The notes under the pieces were generated by a model. It did no database searches. It was not told the DNA's origin and worked only from the letters and a program-made list of their open reading frames with translations. Positions 1 to 9,327 of a stretch of DNA of 64,000 nt are shown here, in pieces. The stretch's first letter is position 1. Each line of letters starts with the position of its first letter. The translations under genes were made by a program, and so were the position numbers. Origin of the DNA: Lactococcus lactis (GTDB taxonomy: Bacteria; Bacillota; Bacilli; Lactobacillales; Streptococcaceae); assembly GCF_029023865.1 (NCBI RefSeq), contig NZ_CP118969.1, forward strand, positions 1,550,001-1,614,000, in the 5' to 3' direction.

Positions 1-133
1 GAGGAAGATTTTGGGCATAGTATATGGAATATTTCCCTAGGTTTCCTCCAACAAATGATAATGTACCAATGAAAAGTGCTAGACATGAAAATGAGACGGT
101 TAAAATCAGTATGACTTTTTTTCTTTTCATCAT
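1..133 (-). CDS. Partial membrane-anchored or secreted protein (N-terminus only)
   Basis: Only the first 44 codons lie in the window and the gene continues past the left edge. It starts M-M-K-R-K-K-V and then has a strongly hydrophobic stretch (I-L-I-L-T-V-S-F-S to F-I-G-T-L-S-F-V-G-G), which looks like a signal anchor or signal peptide. Its ATG overlaps the stop codon of the upstream surface-protein remnant by one base (TGATG), so the two were probably translationally coupled. An AGGAAG lies about 12 bases upstream. No domain can be named from so short a piece. The close coupling suggests that it worked with the dead surface protein. Confidence 0.6.
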   Translation of the reverse strand, partial: MMKRKKVILILTVSFSCLALFIGTLSFVGGNLGKYSIYYAQNLP

Positions 134-3100
134 CAGTGGAACCAACTTCCTATGGTTTTGGTCACTTTGGAAACCGTTTTTCCTATATTGGAAGCAATAT
201 TTACAACCGTATGTACTCCTGAATTGATCCATCCACCAACCGTGTGAATCAATGACTTACCTGCATTTACCACGGTATTAACAACGGGTGCAACATAGCG
301 ATTATAGACGTTTGAAACTGCATTGGTCACATAATTGACAGTAGGAGCAACATAATTATTATAGACATTTCCCACCCATGAGCTTACAGTTCGATAGGCC
401 GTTTGAACTCCGTGCCAAGCATTGCTTGCTTGTTGACTGACCCACGAAGCGAGCTGTGCAGCTTTTTGAGCCGCTTGCTTAGCAACTTGTATTGCAGTAT
501 TGAGTGCTTTTTGAGCCGTTTTTACACCTTGGTTGATAAAAGTTTTTACGCTTTGTCCTACTGCGATTGCCTTTGCCTTGAAACTATTGAAAACTTGTGC
601 AACTGTCTTTGTCGCATTTTGATAATGAGAAATCGCTTGATTTTTTAATGCTGAGGCTGCATTTTTCACTGCGGTTATCGCATGAGAACTTGCATTTTTA
701 ATAATAACAGTAGCCGTGGATTTCATAAGCCCTTGGGCTGCTTTGATATTTATCTTAACCAACTGCCCTACTAGCTGTCCTGTCATTTTGCCATTGTTAA
801 TGATTCCCCCGCCTTTGCCAGTAAATCCATCTTTCAAACCTTTGGCTAGACCTGCCAGCCCGTACACAGAAGCCATTGAACTCAGACTCAAGAATACCAG
901 AGCTGCACTTCCTAAAAGTATTCCAGAATTTCCTTTCGTACCTGACATTGATTGAAGGTAAATCGTTTCACGAGTTTCCATGTTAAGGTTAGCCATGCTA
1001 TAATACTTAGCCATCGCAGCGGCTTGTGAAAGACTCGCAAAACCTGGATAGTGAGTTAAAATATAAGCATCCATATCTGCATTGACATCTGCGCTTCCTG
1101 ATTTCGTGGTAAAGTTACCCATATTAGTAAGAACATCACCAATCAAACTATTACTCATCAGCTTGGTATTCTTTGCTTCAAAAAATGAAATTCCACCAAA
1201 CACTCCAGCATATGGATTTCCTACCCATCCAACGGGGAGCCCTGCTAATCCATCTCCTAGTATGCCTGTTAATCCATTCTGATTATAAGAGGCAATGGAG
1301 GTGCCTAAGTGTGATAAATCTACTGTCGAAACTTTTTCGACTATTTCCTTGAACTGATAATTAGTTCCAGAACTATAATTTAGTCCATTGGGTAGTGCAT
1401 TCAATGGTTTTTGAAGTAAACTCCCAAAATCTGACCCTCCATAGTGTACTCCAGCCAAATAATCCGCAAAACCGTCATTAGGATTTTTTTCAAGGCTGGT
1501 AGAGGCCACATATAAATCAGAGTATAATTCTTTTGCCTGATCTACTGTGATGCCCAAATTCTTTGCCATGTAATAGTAATCTACGCCTGATACGACATTA
1601 GGAACGGTCTTATTATTGGCTACACTATTATAGTTTGGATAGATAATATCCGTTTTTCCGCCAGCCATAATCAGAGGAAGAGTGACAGAACTTGCCTTAC
1701 CATTATTAACTGGCGTGTAAGTAATACTTGCCTCAGGGTTTCCTATGTTCTGGTAACCAATTGTGAAACTAGGCGTATAAGCTGTCCCTTGATAATAAAT
1801 ATTATTATTGTGGTTCCCATAATAAGTGGGCAAATTATGATTATAGATGAGGTTGATGACAGGGTTGTTCTTACTAGCATCATTCTCGGTTAAATTCACA
1901 AAGCCAAAACCCTTAATCGTTGGGATAGGAAGATTGTAATCTTGTCCTGTAAATCCAAGATAATGGTCAGTCTCTTGGATTTTATGTCCAAACTCATCGT
2001 AATAATTTACTGTGAAATTTTGGCGAATTTGAGTGTTCATGTGAGCTTGTAGCGCTGGGCCAAACAAGTCATAACGAACACCTTGTGCAAAGAAATAGCT
2101 GTCATCGGCCCGTTCGGGTGCTGGTGCATAGTAATTGTAATAGAACTCTGAAACAAATCCAGCACCCAAATAACCACCATAAGGAAGACTAGCCACACCA
2201 TCTAACCCTGGATAATTCGGCGAAGCGTCGTAGATAGTATCTCCATCTTGTTTGAGATTGGTCGTTTGAGGTAAAATGGTCACGAAATTCGCTAGGTTTG
2301 TTTGGACGCCTTGTGCATTGTCAATATCTGTCGTGATAAATGAAGCAACAACCGGAACTTCTGTCGTCGTATCATGTTTGACAATCTGGTAAATCAAACT
2401 AAGCGCATTTGCCCCATTGTATAGACAAACAATAGAATTTCCGCCTGACTCCGCGATATTTTGTTCGCCAGTAAAAGTAAGTCCTTGCGGAATTCCTTCT
2501 GCTCCTTCATTGGCTTACCAACTGTCTTTATCACTTGATGCTACTGTATAAATCATATCAAGGTCAAGACCAGAGAGCGATTTTCCGACATAGGTAATAC
2601 GCCCACTATCTCCGTCATTCATGGTATAGGTGGTAGCGGGAATGATTGGACCATCTTGTACTCCAAAATTTTCTTGATTGAGTTGTCCAGTAGCTGTGCC
2701 TTTTATGGCAATGACTTGGGTTTGTTCTGACCAATGTAGCCCACTAGGATCAAGAAGATTATCATCGGTAATGTCTTTTCCCTGAAGCGTGATATTAACA
2801 CCATCAAAAACAGCAGAACCTGTGGCATTGTTATCTACTGCTCCTGTAACTTGAATATTTGTAATTTCTGGACTTTTTGATTGTGAGGGATTTGTTGGTT
2901 TTCACTGACTTTCTGATGATAAGCTCGTCGTTGGATCACTAGTTTGAGCTTGTGTCGCTGTGGTTTGAGTAGTGACATCTGCTGTTGTAGTAGTTTCATT
3001 TGCAATCGTTGACGCAGGTTCATTTATCGAACTTTCTCTACTTGCTTTTGTTAATGATATAGCGATTGAGTTTTGGTTCGATTGAGTAGGCGAATTTGTA

Positions 3101-3432
3101 TCAACGGTTGAACTTTCAGTAGTTAAAATATTTGTGGAACTTGAAACTTGAGCTGTATTTTCCATATTTGATACTACTGCTGGTTCTTCAGTTGTCGAGT
3201 CAGAAGCGGCAAGAGAAGAATTCACAGTTGGACTTACAGGACTGCTTTGAGTCGTCACATCACTACTTTGTGTCATTGTTTCTGTATTAGAAGGGACTTC
3301 GTCTGCTTGAGCAGTCAATCCTATACTTCCAATAACAAAAATTAAAAGTATTCCGCTACTAAAAAGCCAGATTTTACCTGACTTCCACGTACGGAAATGA
3401 TGTTTTTGTTTTCCAATGCTAAAATCTCCCAC
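133..3432 (-). pseudogene. Large KxYKxGKxW-type surface protein, broken by two in-frame stops
   Basis: One reading frame of about 1,099 codons is interrupted by TGA at 2902-2904 (codon 177) and TAA at 2515-2517 (codon 306). The three pieces are in the same frame and read through sensibly, so these are nonsense mutations, not separate genes. The N-terminus carries a KxYKxGKxW-like signal (R-T-W-K-S-G-K-I-W) and a hydrophobic core, followed by a Thr/Ser-rich segment to about residue 176. A MucBP-like stretch (F-T-V-N-Y-Y-D-E-F-G-H-K) follows. The C-terminus is Ala/Gln/Val-rich, with tandem V-Y-N-x-Y-V-A-P-x-V-N repeats and no LPXTG. The open frame begins at a GTG with no Shine-Dalgarno (SD) sequence. 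GGGAG sits correctly before an ATT at 3415-3417, so the original ATG may also be lost. Confidence 0.85.
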
Positions 3433-3465
3433 TTTTAATTATGTTACTATTCTGACTATTCAAAC

Positions 3466-3494
3466 AGTATATCACAAGAAAAACAAATTGTAAA
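3466..3494 (-). promoter_or_regulatory. Promoter of the broken surface-protein gene
   Basis: On the minus strand TTTACA and TATACT are separated by 17 bases, which is close to the sigma-A consensus. It lies about 35 bases upstream of the open frame. The promoter is intact although the gene is not. Confidence 0.55.
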
Positions 3495-3525
3495 ATCAAG
3501 AAATGTTTTTGTAATCAAATAAAAT

Positions 3526-3532
3526 CACGCGC
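3526..3532 (-). other. Chi-like heptamer GCGCGTG
   Basis: The established lactococcal Chi sequence GCGCGTG is present on the minus strand, in the divergent intergenic region. Other copies are at 10083-10089 (-), 30931-30937 (+) and 63434-63440 (-). Three of the four are on the strand that carries most genes. Confidence 0.5.
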
Positions 3533-3572
3533 AGATTATAGAAGTTATTAATCAAATTTTGTTTTTATTTAT

Positions 3573-3601
3573 TTGCTCAAAAATTACAATTTTGCTAAAA
3601 T
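3573..3601 (+). promoter_or_regulatory. corA promoter
   Basis: TTGCTC and TAAAAT are 17 bases apart, with an upstream TG making an extended -10 (TGC-TAAAAT). It ends 29 bases before the corA ATG. Confidence 0.5.
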
Positions 3602-3630
3602 GGCTCTATTAGAACATAGGATATCTTATC

Positions 3631-4536
3631 ATGCAAGAAATAAAAATAAACCCTCAACTCACTTGGCTTTCTTTTAATGTCGAAGACCTTAGAAATACTT
3701 CTGAACTTGCTACTTATGGTATTGACTTAGAAACGCTTCAATATGCCGAAGATAAAAATGAACGTCCTCACACGGAGTTCATCCCTGATAGTCAAGACTT
3801 TGTACTGATTTTCAATAGTCTGGATTTACTCAATTCAGAAGTTCATTATAAGACGGTTCCCATTACTTTTGTAGCACAAAAAAATCGATTAATTACTCTT
3901 TATCATCCAGAAAATGAATATTTAATTAATCAAATTAAAAAATATTGTTTTCAAAATGAACCAGAAACAGTTTATCATCTTCTTTTCATCAGTTTATTTT
4001 TGATTTCAGAGGCTTTCTTTCCTTACTTAGAACAAATTGATAAATCAAAAGAAGAAATTAATCAAAAGTTGCGTGAAAAAACAACAAAGAAAAATTTGTT
4101 GGCCCTTTCTGATATTGAAACGGGAATGCTGTATATTGTATCTAGTGCCAACCAAAATACTCTACTACTTGAACAACTTAAAACAAAAAGTATTTACAGA
4201 CAGTTCAATGAAACTGAAAAAGAGCAGCTTGAAGATGCAATTATCGAAGCACAACAGCTTGCCAGTATGACACACCTTAATGCTCAAATTCTTGAACAAT
4301 TAGCAGGAACTTATAATAATGTCCTTAATAATAATTTGAATGATAATATGACAACTTTGACAATTGTTTCTGTACTTTTGGCAGGATTAGCAGTCATCAC
4401 TGGTTTTTTTGGAATGAATGTACCACTTCCACTTACTAACCAAAAAGATGCTTGGGTTTGGATTATTGGTGCTTGTATTATTCTTTGGCTACTTTACGCG
4501 GCACTCTTTCGTTATATTATTGGTCGAAGACAATAA
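3631..4536 (+). CDS. CorA-family divalent-cation (Mg2+) transporter
   Basis: A CorA-type channel protein of 301 residues, near the usual 300-320. The long N-terminal part is cytosolic and rich in helices. Two membrane segments lie at the C-terminus (about residues 245-265 and 275-295). The signature G-M-N is present as F-F-G-M-N-V-P-L-P at the end of the first membrane segment. The family moves Mg2+, sometimes Co2+ or Ni2+, through a homopentamer. The gene stands alone with its own promoter and a terminator shared with convergent parC. The second membrane helix ends in a basic tail (Y-I-I-G-R-R-Q), as is usual. The substrate is inferred from the family and not visible here. Confidence 0.9.
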   Translation: MQEIKINPQLTWLSFNVEDLRNTSELATYGIDLETLQYAEDKNERPHTEFIPDSQDFVLIFNSLDLLNSEVHYKTVPITFVAQKNRLITLYHPENEYLINQIKKYCFQNEPETVYHLLFISLFLISEAFFPYLEQIDKSKEEINQKLREKTTKKNLLALSDIETGMLYIVSSANQNTLLLEQLKTKSIYRQFNETEKEQLEDAIIEAQQLASMTHLNAQILEQLAGTYNNVLNNNLNDNMTTLTIVSVLLAGLAVITGFFGMNVPLPLTNQKDAWVWIIGACIILWLLYAALFRYIIGRRQ

Positions 4537-4561
4537 AAAAATCAGCCAAAGCTGATTTTTT
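4536..4561. terminator. Bidirectional terminator between corA and parC
   Basis: An 11-base stem (A-tract plus TCAGC, then GCTGA plus T-tract) with a CAAA loop at 4547-4550. A run of A on one side and T on the other makes it functional for both convergent genes. Confidence 0.85.
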
Positions 4562-7036
4562 TTATTTTATTTTTACGCTTGCAATTTTTTCAAGATCATC
4601 AGCAATTGGATGTCCATTGCTTGTTCGATCTGATAATGATAAATCGCACAAATTGATATCGTATTTCTTGCCAGTCTCACTGATAACTTCTAATACTTGT
4701 TCATCAGTTTCTTTTGTCGCTGGTGCTTTAGCTTGACTGAACAAATCTAATTCTTCGGTCAATGCTGATAAATCAGCAGTTGAATTGATTAAGCCGGCTG
4801 CAAAGACGGTATGATTATTTGTCTTCAATGTTCGTAGTACTTGAAGGCCACGGTTAGCACGTGAGGTGGCCGGAATATCATCCGTCTTAACACGTTTGAT
4901 AAATGCCCGTTGAGTCAAAAGGTACCAACTATTTGAGTTAACAAAGAAGGCGGACTTAATTTTATCGCCATTTTTGAGATTCATGGCCTTGACTCCTGCA
5001 GCTCTAGCACCCAAAACTGGAACGTCATCAAGATTAAAGCGAAGGGCATAACCATTTTCAGAAATAAGCATGAGGTCTGCAAATTGAACTGGAGTGATTA
5101 GAACAATTTCATCATCTTCTCCTTTAAGTTTAGCATATGGAGTAGATTTTGAACGATAGGTCCGCCAAGGGGAGAAACTTTCACGTTCAATTTGTTTTAT
5201 TTGTCCATTTCTTGTGACAACCAGTAGATTTTCACCAGCAAATTCGTCCACAATCTGAACAAAAATTACTTTCTCATCAGCTGAGAAATTAGAGAGACTT
5301 TGAGATAGATGCTCACCAATATCTTTCCAACGGATATCAGAAAGTTCATGGATTGGGCGATAAATGACATTGCCAAGATTTGTGAAAAGTAAGAGATGTT
5401 GAGTTGTTTTAGCATTGGCATAATAAAGGAGCTCGTCATCATCACGTTTACCAATTTCTTCAAGTGCTGAGGAAGCAAATGAACGTGGTGAAGTACGTTT
5501 GATGTAACCTGAACGAGTTACTGAAACTACAGTATCCTCTGCCACAATCAATTCGCTCGCTTCAATTTCAATGGTTTGAACTTCATCTTGTAATTCGCTA
5601 CGGCGTGGTTTGGCAAATTTTTTCTTAACTTCACGAAGTTCGCGTTTCATTAAATTAAACAAGGTACGTTCATCGTTAATAATCGCTTTAAGTTCGAGAA
5701 TTTTTTGCTCTAATTCAGCTTGTTCATTTTGTAGAGTGACAATATCGGTGTTGGTCAAACGATAAAGTTGTAAAGTAACAATGGCTTCGGCTTGCTCTTC
5801 GGTAAATCCAAATGAAACTTTGATATTTTCTTTGGCATCTGCTTTATTTTCTGAAGCACGAATCGTTGCGACCACTTCATCTAAAATAGAAACCATGCGA
5901 ATCAACCCTTCAACAATATGAAGTCTTTTTTCTGCTTTATTTAAATCAAATTGTGAACGTTTAACGATAACATCTTCACGGTGTTTGACATAAGAACGGA
6001 GCATTTGTAAGACACCGGTTTGAACAGGAGTCATATTATCAATTGCGACCATGTTGAAGTTATAATTCACTTGTAAATCAGTATTTTTAAACAAGTAATT
6101 CAAAACAAGCTGGCTATCAGCTTCTTTCTTTAATTCAATTGCAATCCGAAGCCCTTCACGGTCTGACTCATCTCTGACTTCTGCAATTCCGGGCACTTTA
6201 GCATTGACACGAACATCATCAATTTTCTTGACTAAGTTTGCTTTATTGAGCTCAAAAGGAATTTCAGTAACAATAAGTTGCTCACGACCGCCTTTCATTG
6301 GTTCAATATCGACTTTTGAACGAACAACGATGCGGCCTTTTCCTTTTTCGTAAGCTTTTCTGATTTCGCCTTTTCCTTGAATAATCCCACCAGTAGGAAA
6401 ATCTGGTCCTGGTAAGAATTCCATGATTTTTTCTACATCAGCTTTAGGATGGTCAATCATATGAATGGTTGCATCAATGACTTCCCCCAAATTGTGAGGT
6501 GGAATATCTGTCGCATAACCAGCTGAAATCCCGGTTGATCCATTGACTAAAAGATTTGGGAAAGCTGCTGGTAAAACCGTTGGTTCTTTCTCAGTATCAT
6601 CAAAGTTCCAAGCTTGACTTACTGTATCTTTCTCAATATCTGCTAAAAGATAGCCTGAAATTTCTGAAAGACGGGCTTCAGTATAACGCATAGCGGCTGG
6701 TGGGTCACCATCCATTGAACCATTATTACCATGCATTTCGATTAAAGGTTCGCCCATCTTCCAGTCTTGACTCATCCGAATCATTGCTTCATAAATTGAG
6801 CTATCTCCATGTGGGTGGAAATTACCCATGACATTTCCGACTGATTTCGCTGATTTACGATAAGACTTATCAAATGTGTTTCCGTCTTTATTCATTGAAT
6901 AAAGAATACGGCGTTGTACCGGTTTTAAACCATCACGGATATCGGGAAGGGCCCGCTCCTGAATGATATATTTTGAATATCGACCAAATCGGTCACCCAT
7001 TATATCTTCTAATGGTAAGGTTTGAATGTTTGACAT
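4562..7036 (-). CDS. parC: DNA topoisomerase IV subunit A
   Basis: The DNA-breaking and rejoining subunit of topoisomerase IV, which decatenates daughter chromosomes together with ParE. The length of 824 residues is normal. The catalytic tyrosine is Y118 in A-A-M-R-Y-T-E-A-R. The quinolone-resistance region reads H-P-H-G-D-S-S-I-Y-E, with Ser79 and Glu83 in the sensitive-type state. The C-terminal half holds repeated beta-propeller blades (for example the segment after T-R-S-G-Y-I-K-R). It ends against the terminator shared with corA. parE lies 2.3 kb upstream on the same strand, separated by three small genes, which is looser than the adjacent parE-parC of many streptococci. Confidence 0.97.
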   Translation of the reverse strand: MSNIQTLPLEDIMGDRFGRYSKYIIQERALPDIRDGLKPVQRRILYSMNKDGNTFDKSYRKSAKSVGNVMGNFHPHGDSSIYEAMIRMSQDWKMGEPLIEMHGNNGSMDGDPPAAMRYTEARLSEISGYLLADIEKDTVSQAWNFDDTEKEPTVLPAAFPNLLVNGSTGISAGYATDIPPHNLGEVIDATIHMIDHPKADVEKIMEFLPGPDFPTGGIIQGKGEIRKAYEKGKGRIVVRSKVDIEPMKGGREQLIVTEIPFELNKANLVKKIDDVRVNAKVPGIAEVRDESDREGLRIAIELKKEADSQLVLNYLFKNTDLQVNYNFNMVAIDNMTPVQTGVLQMLRSYVKHREDVIVKRSQFDLNKAEKRLHIVEGLIRMVSILDEVVATIRASENKADAKENIKVSFGFTEEQAEAIVTLQLYRLTNTDIVTLQNEQAELEQKILELKAIINDERTLFNLMKRELREVKKKFAKPRRSELQDEVQTIEIEASELIVAEDTVVSVTRSGYIKRTSPRSFASSALEEIGKRDDDELLYYANAKTTQHLLLFTNLGNVIYRPIHELSDIRWKDIGEHLSQSLSNFSADEKVIFVQIVDEFAGENLLVVTRNGQIKQIERESFSPWRTYRSKSTPYAKLKGEDDEIVLITPVQFADLMLISENGYALRFNLDDVPVLGARAAGVKAMNLKNGDKIKSAFFVNSNSWYLLTQRAFIKRVKTDDIPATSRANRGLQVLRTLKTNNHTVFAAGLINSTADLSALTEELDLFSQAKAPATKETDEQVLEVISETGKKYDINLCDLSLSDRTSNGHPIADDLEKIASVKIK

Positions 7037-7116
7037 ATTTTAACTTTCTTTTTAGAAAATTTGTTTACTTTTTTAATTAATTATTTGCTAATTTATAAAT
7101 AAATCTTTGATTTTTT

Positions 7117-7124
7117 ACTGACAG
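7117..7124. repeat. ACTGACAG dispersed element
   Basis: One exact copy within TTTTACTGACAG in the parC leader region. It belongs to the element described in the findings. Confidence 0.7.
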
Positions 7125-7166
7125 TTCTCTGCTTTTGGCATTCTACAATATAAAATCACTTTTTCT

Positions 7167-7175
7167 ATTCTACCA
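7167..7175 (-). promoter_or_regulatory. parC promoter (extended -10)
   Basis: TG-G-TAGAAT on the minus strand, about 130 bases upstream of parC. No good -35 is visible, so the extended -10 would have to carry it. The resulting leader of about 125 bases contains one ACTGACAG element. Confidence 0.4.
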
Positions 7176-7250
7176 CAAAATCAAAACGAAAAAAACTTAC
7201 AAATTATTTATTGGTCAAAATTGATAAGATTGTTTATCTCTTTAAAATCT

Positions 7251-7298
7251 ACTGACAGCTTAATTTGAAGTGAAAAAATTACTGACAAAGCTGTCAGT
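7251..7298. repeat. Cluster of three ACTGACAG-type elements
   Basis: An exact ACTGACAG at 7251-7258, a variant ACTGACAA at 7281-7288 and an exact CTGTCAGT at 7291-7298. The last two form an inverted pair (TTACTGACA and TGTCAGTAA) just downstream of the acetyltransferase stop, where they could act as its terminator. Confidence 0.65.
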
Positions 7299-7311
7299 AA
7301 ATTATTTCATC

Positions 7312-7761
7312 TTAGAATTTCAAAATCATATTGACATGTTTAATATCATCTTCGTAAAAGGGTTCAGAATTTTCAACAAAACCAAATGAAGCATAAAAAT
7401 CACGCAAATAATATTGTGCTTCAATTGTTACTGCTTCTTCCCCATCTTCTTTAAGGACTTCTAAGGCTTTTTCAATGAGTCCTCTTCCCAAATTTTGTCC
7501 ACGAAATTCAGGATTGACAAGGACACGCCCAATTGAAGCCTCTGCAAATGAAATCCCTTTGGGAAGTAGGCGACAAAGGGCCATCAGTTGACCATTTTCA
7601 TTTTCTAACCAGAGGTGTTTGGCTACTTGGTCTTTGCCATCAAGCTCTTGATAAGGACAGTTTTGCTCCACAACAAAGACAGCAGTACGCAGGCTTAAAA
7701 GTTGATACATTTCATCTAATGTAAGTTGATTAAAACTTTTTTCTTTCCAAATTGCTGTCAT
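7312..7761 (-). CDS. GNAT-family N-acetyltransferase, ElaA-like
   Basis: A 149-residue protein of the ElaA branch of GNAT acetyltransferases, which transfer acetyl groups from acetyl-CoA to an unknown amine. The N-terminal L-R-x-x-V-F-V-V-E-Q motif is typical of ElaA. The acetyl-CoA loop is G-R-V-L-V-N-P-E-F-R-G-Q-N-L-G-R-G (about residues 78-94). A C-terminal F-Y-x-x-F-G-F-V segment completes the fold. The length is normal. Its start overlaps the exonuclease stop in the same operon (ATGA type). The substrate cannot be read from the sequence. Confidence 0.85.
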   Translation of the reverse strand: MTAIWKEKSFNQLTLDEMYQLLSLRTAVFVVEQNCPYQELDGKDQVAKHLWLENENGQLMALCRLLPKGISFAEASIGRVLVNPEFRGQNLGRGLIEKALEVLKEDGEEAVTIEAQYYLRDFYASFGFVENSEPFYEDDIKHVNMILKF

Positions 7762-8591
7762 TTTTCTTCCTCCATAATCGTCACGAAATTGGCTTTTTGC
7801 ATTTCTTTTAGAAAATCAGAATGAATTTTCACTTTCTCTGAATTATGTAAACGAATATTTAAACTCGAACCTACGGAGTACTCTCGTTCAATCGAAATTC
7901 CAAGAACTTCAAATCGTTCCCATTTTCGCTCAAGATTTTGCTGATAATAGACTAAAGCTTTGGTGATTGGTAAATTTAACTTTCTGCGAAGGCTGTCAGT
8001 AATTTCATCAGAGCTGTCACCAAATAAATCTAACTGACCGAGTTCGTCAGTAACTTCTGATTCTACTGACAGCTCAACTTCTTCAATTTTCTGTAAATAT
8101 TGATAAAGTTTTGCCGTGATTAAGCAGTCGTTGAGCGCGTCATGCGAACGTAAATCATTCATTTCTAGTAGGTCTTTAAAATTTTCTAGAGCATAAGAAG
8201 ACATAGTTAATAACTTTTTACTTTCTGCCAAAGTATCATAGACACGAAAAGCCTCAACATCAGTAATGGCACAATCAATAATGGCCTGATAAAGAAAAGA
8301 AATATCAAAAGGAGCATTATGAGCCACTAATAAATGGCCTTTGATGAAGTCTAAAAATTCAGGTAAAATTTCTTCAATCGTTGGTTGATTTAACAAATCA
8401 GCTGGTTTTATGCCAGTCAATTGTGTGATTTCAGTTGAGACATAAGAGCGTTGATTTTTTACTAACTGATTAAATCTAGCTTGCTCTTGATTATTCTCAT
8501 CATATTTTACCGCTCCAATTTGAATAATTTCATTTTTTTGTGCAGAAAATCCTGTAGTTTCAAAGTCAAATACGACATATTTCTCAGACAT
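7758..8591 (-). CDS. DnaQ-like 3'-5' exonuclease
   Basis: An exonuclease of the DEDD superfamily, related to the proofreading epsilon subunit of DNA polymerase III. Exo I is D-F-E-T-T-G (residues 9-14), Exo II is H-N-A-P-F-D (about 92-97), and Exo III is H-D-A-L-N-D (about 150-155), so all acidic ligands and the H of DEDDh are present. Past residue 190 there is an extra domain of unknown role. PolC in this group has its own proofreading domain, so this protein probably acts in repair or on small substrates. The gene overlaps both neighbours. It contains CTGTCAGT at 7993-8000 and ACTGACAG at 8065-8072. Confidence 0.85.
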   Translation of the reverse strand: MSEKYVVFDFETTGFSAQKNEIIQIGAVKYDENNQEQARFNQLVKNQRSYVSTEITQLTGIKPADLLNQPTIEEILPEFLDFIKGHLLVAHNAPFDISFLYQAIIDCAITDVEAFRVYDTLAESKKLLTMSSYALENFKDLLEMNDLRSHDALNDCLITAKLYQYLQKIEEVELSVESEVTDELGQLDLFGDSSDEITDSLRRKLNLPITKALVYYQQNLERKWERFEVLGISIEREYSVGSSLNIRLHNSEKVKIHSDFLKEMQKANFVTIMEEEK

Positions 8592-9123
8592 TTTTATTCA
8601 GTTCCTCGATAATTTCTCTTGTTTTAATTAATTTCCCAAATTTTGGTATTTCGTCAGTTTTTGTTTTCTGGAAGTTTTTTAACTTTCTGTCAGCACAGGC
8701 GTCTTCAATTATCATCGCTTCAAATCCCAAATCCGCCCCATCTCTGGCTATTTTTAATACTCCATTACTCATAGACACACCAGAAACATAAATTTTACTG
8801 ACAGAATTATTTTTCAACTCGTCAGCTAAGCCATAATCAGATTGTTTAAATGCTGACGGCCCATATTTTACTAATTGATGTAATCTTGGATTTTTATCCA
8901 ATTCATCTTGCAAAATCATCCGTGAAAAAGCTTTTTTAGCTGATTGCCAAAGTATTTTTGGTTCAACAGTCACCATATAAACTGGCTGATTTTTTTGGTC
9001 AAATGCAGAAATTAAAGCTCGATTATTTTCAATAATTTTATCCCAGCCATAAGGAACAGCATCTTTCGCTAATTTTTTAATGAATGCTTGCAAATCAATA
9101 ATAATTAAAGCTGATTTTTGCAT
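8584..9123 (-). CDS. Isochorismatase-like hydrolase lacking the catalytic cysteine
   Basis: A 179-residue protein with the isochorismatase/nicotinamidase fold. The strand-one Asp is present in I-I-I-D-L-Q (residue 10), and the late acidic strand is I-I-E-D-A-C-A-D. The nucleophile position, normally T-x-x-C-V in the segment after V-x-G-V, reads V-S-G-V-S-M-S-N-G-V, with Gly121 where the Cys should be. The family hydrolyses amides or isochorismate through that Cys, so this protein is either non-catalytic or uses another mechanism. Its last codons overlap the exonuclease start by eight bases. It carries one ACTGACAG element (8797-8804). Compare the intact relative at 47856-48443. Confidence 0.75.
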   Translation of the reverse strand: MQKSALIIIDLQAFIKKLAKDAVPYGWDKIIENNRALISAFDQKNQPVYMVTVEPKILWQSAKKAFSRMILQDELDKNPRLHQLVKYGPSAFKQSDYGLADELKNNSVSKIYVSGVSMSNGVLKIARDGADLGFEAMIIEDACADRKLKNFQKTKTDEIPKFGKLIKTREIIEELNKNV

Positions 9124-9288
9124 TTTTTCTCTTTTCGTTTTTTATCTTCTTTTAGAATTTCTTCCATTATATCATAGCTAACAAAATGAAACAAAGTTTC
9201 TCTTGCTAGCTTTGCTGGCTTACGAATAGGCTTGTTGTTACACCTAAAGTGAGCAATAGTGATACTTACATCATAAATTAAAGTAAAA

Positions 9289-9308
9289 AACCTCGAAAAA
9301 TCGAGGTT
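9289..9308 (-). terminator. parE terminator
   Basis: A stem AACCTCG/CGAGGTT with a six-base loop, followed on the minus strand by a T-run (A-run at 9285-9290). It sits 20 bases after the parE stop, so parE is not simply transcribed into the hydrolase gene. Confidence 0.85.
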
Positions 9309-9327
9309 AATTATTAAAGAAAGTAAC

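Noticed and set aside
2515-2904. Stop-codon recoding in the surface-protein gene
   Set aside because: Two different stops (TGA and TAA) without stem-loop or selenocysteine context speak for decay, not recoding.
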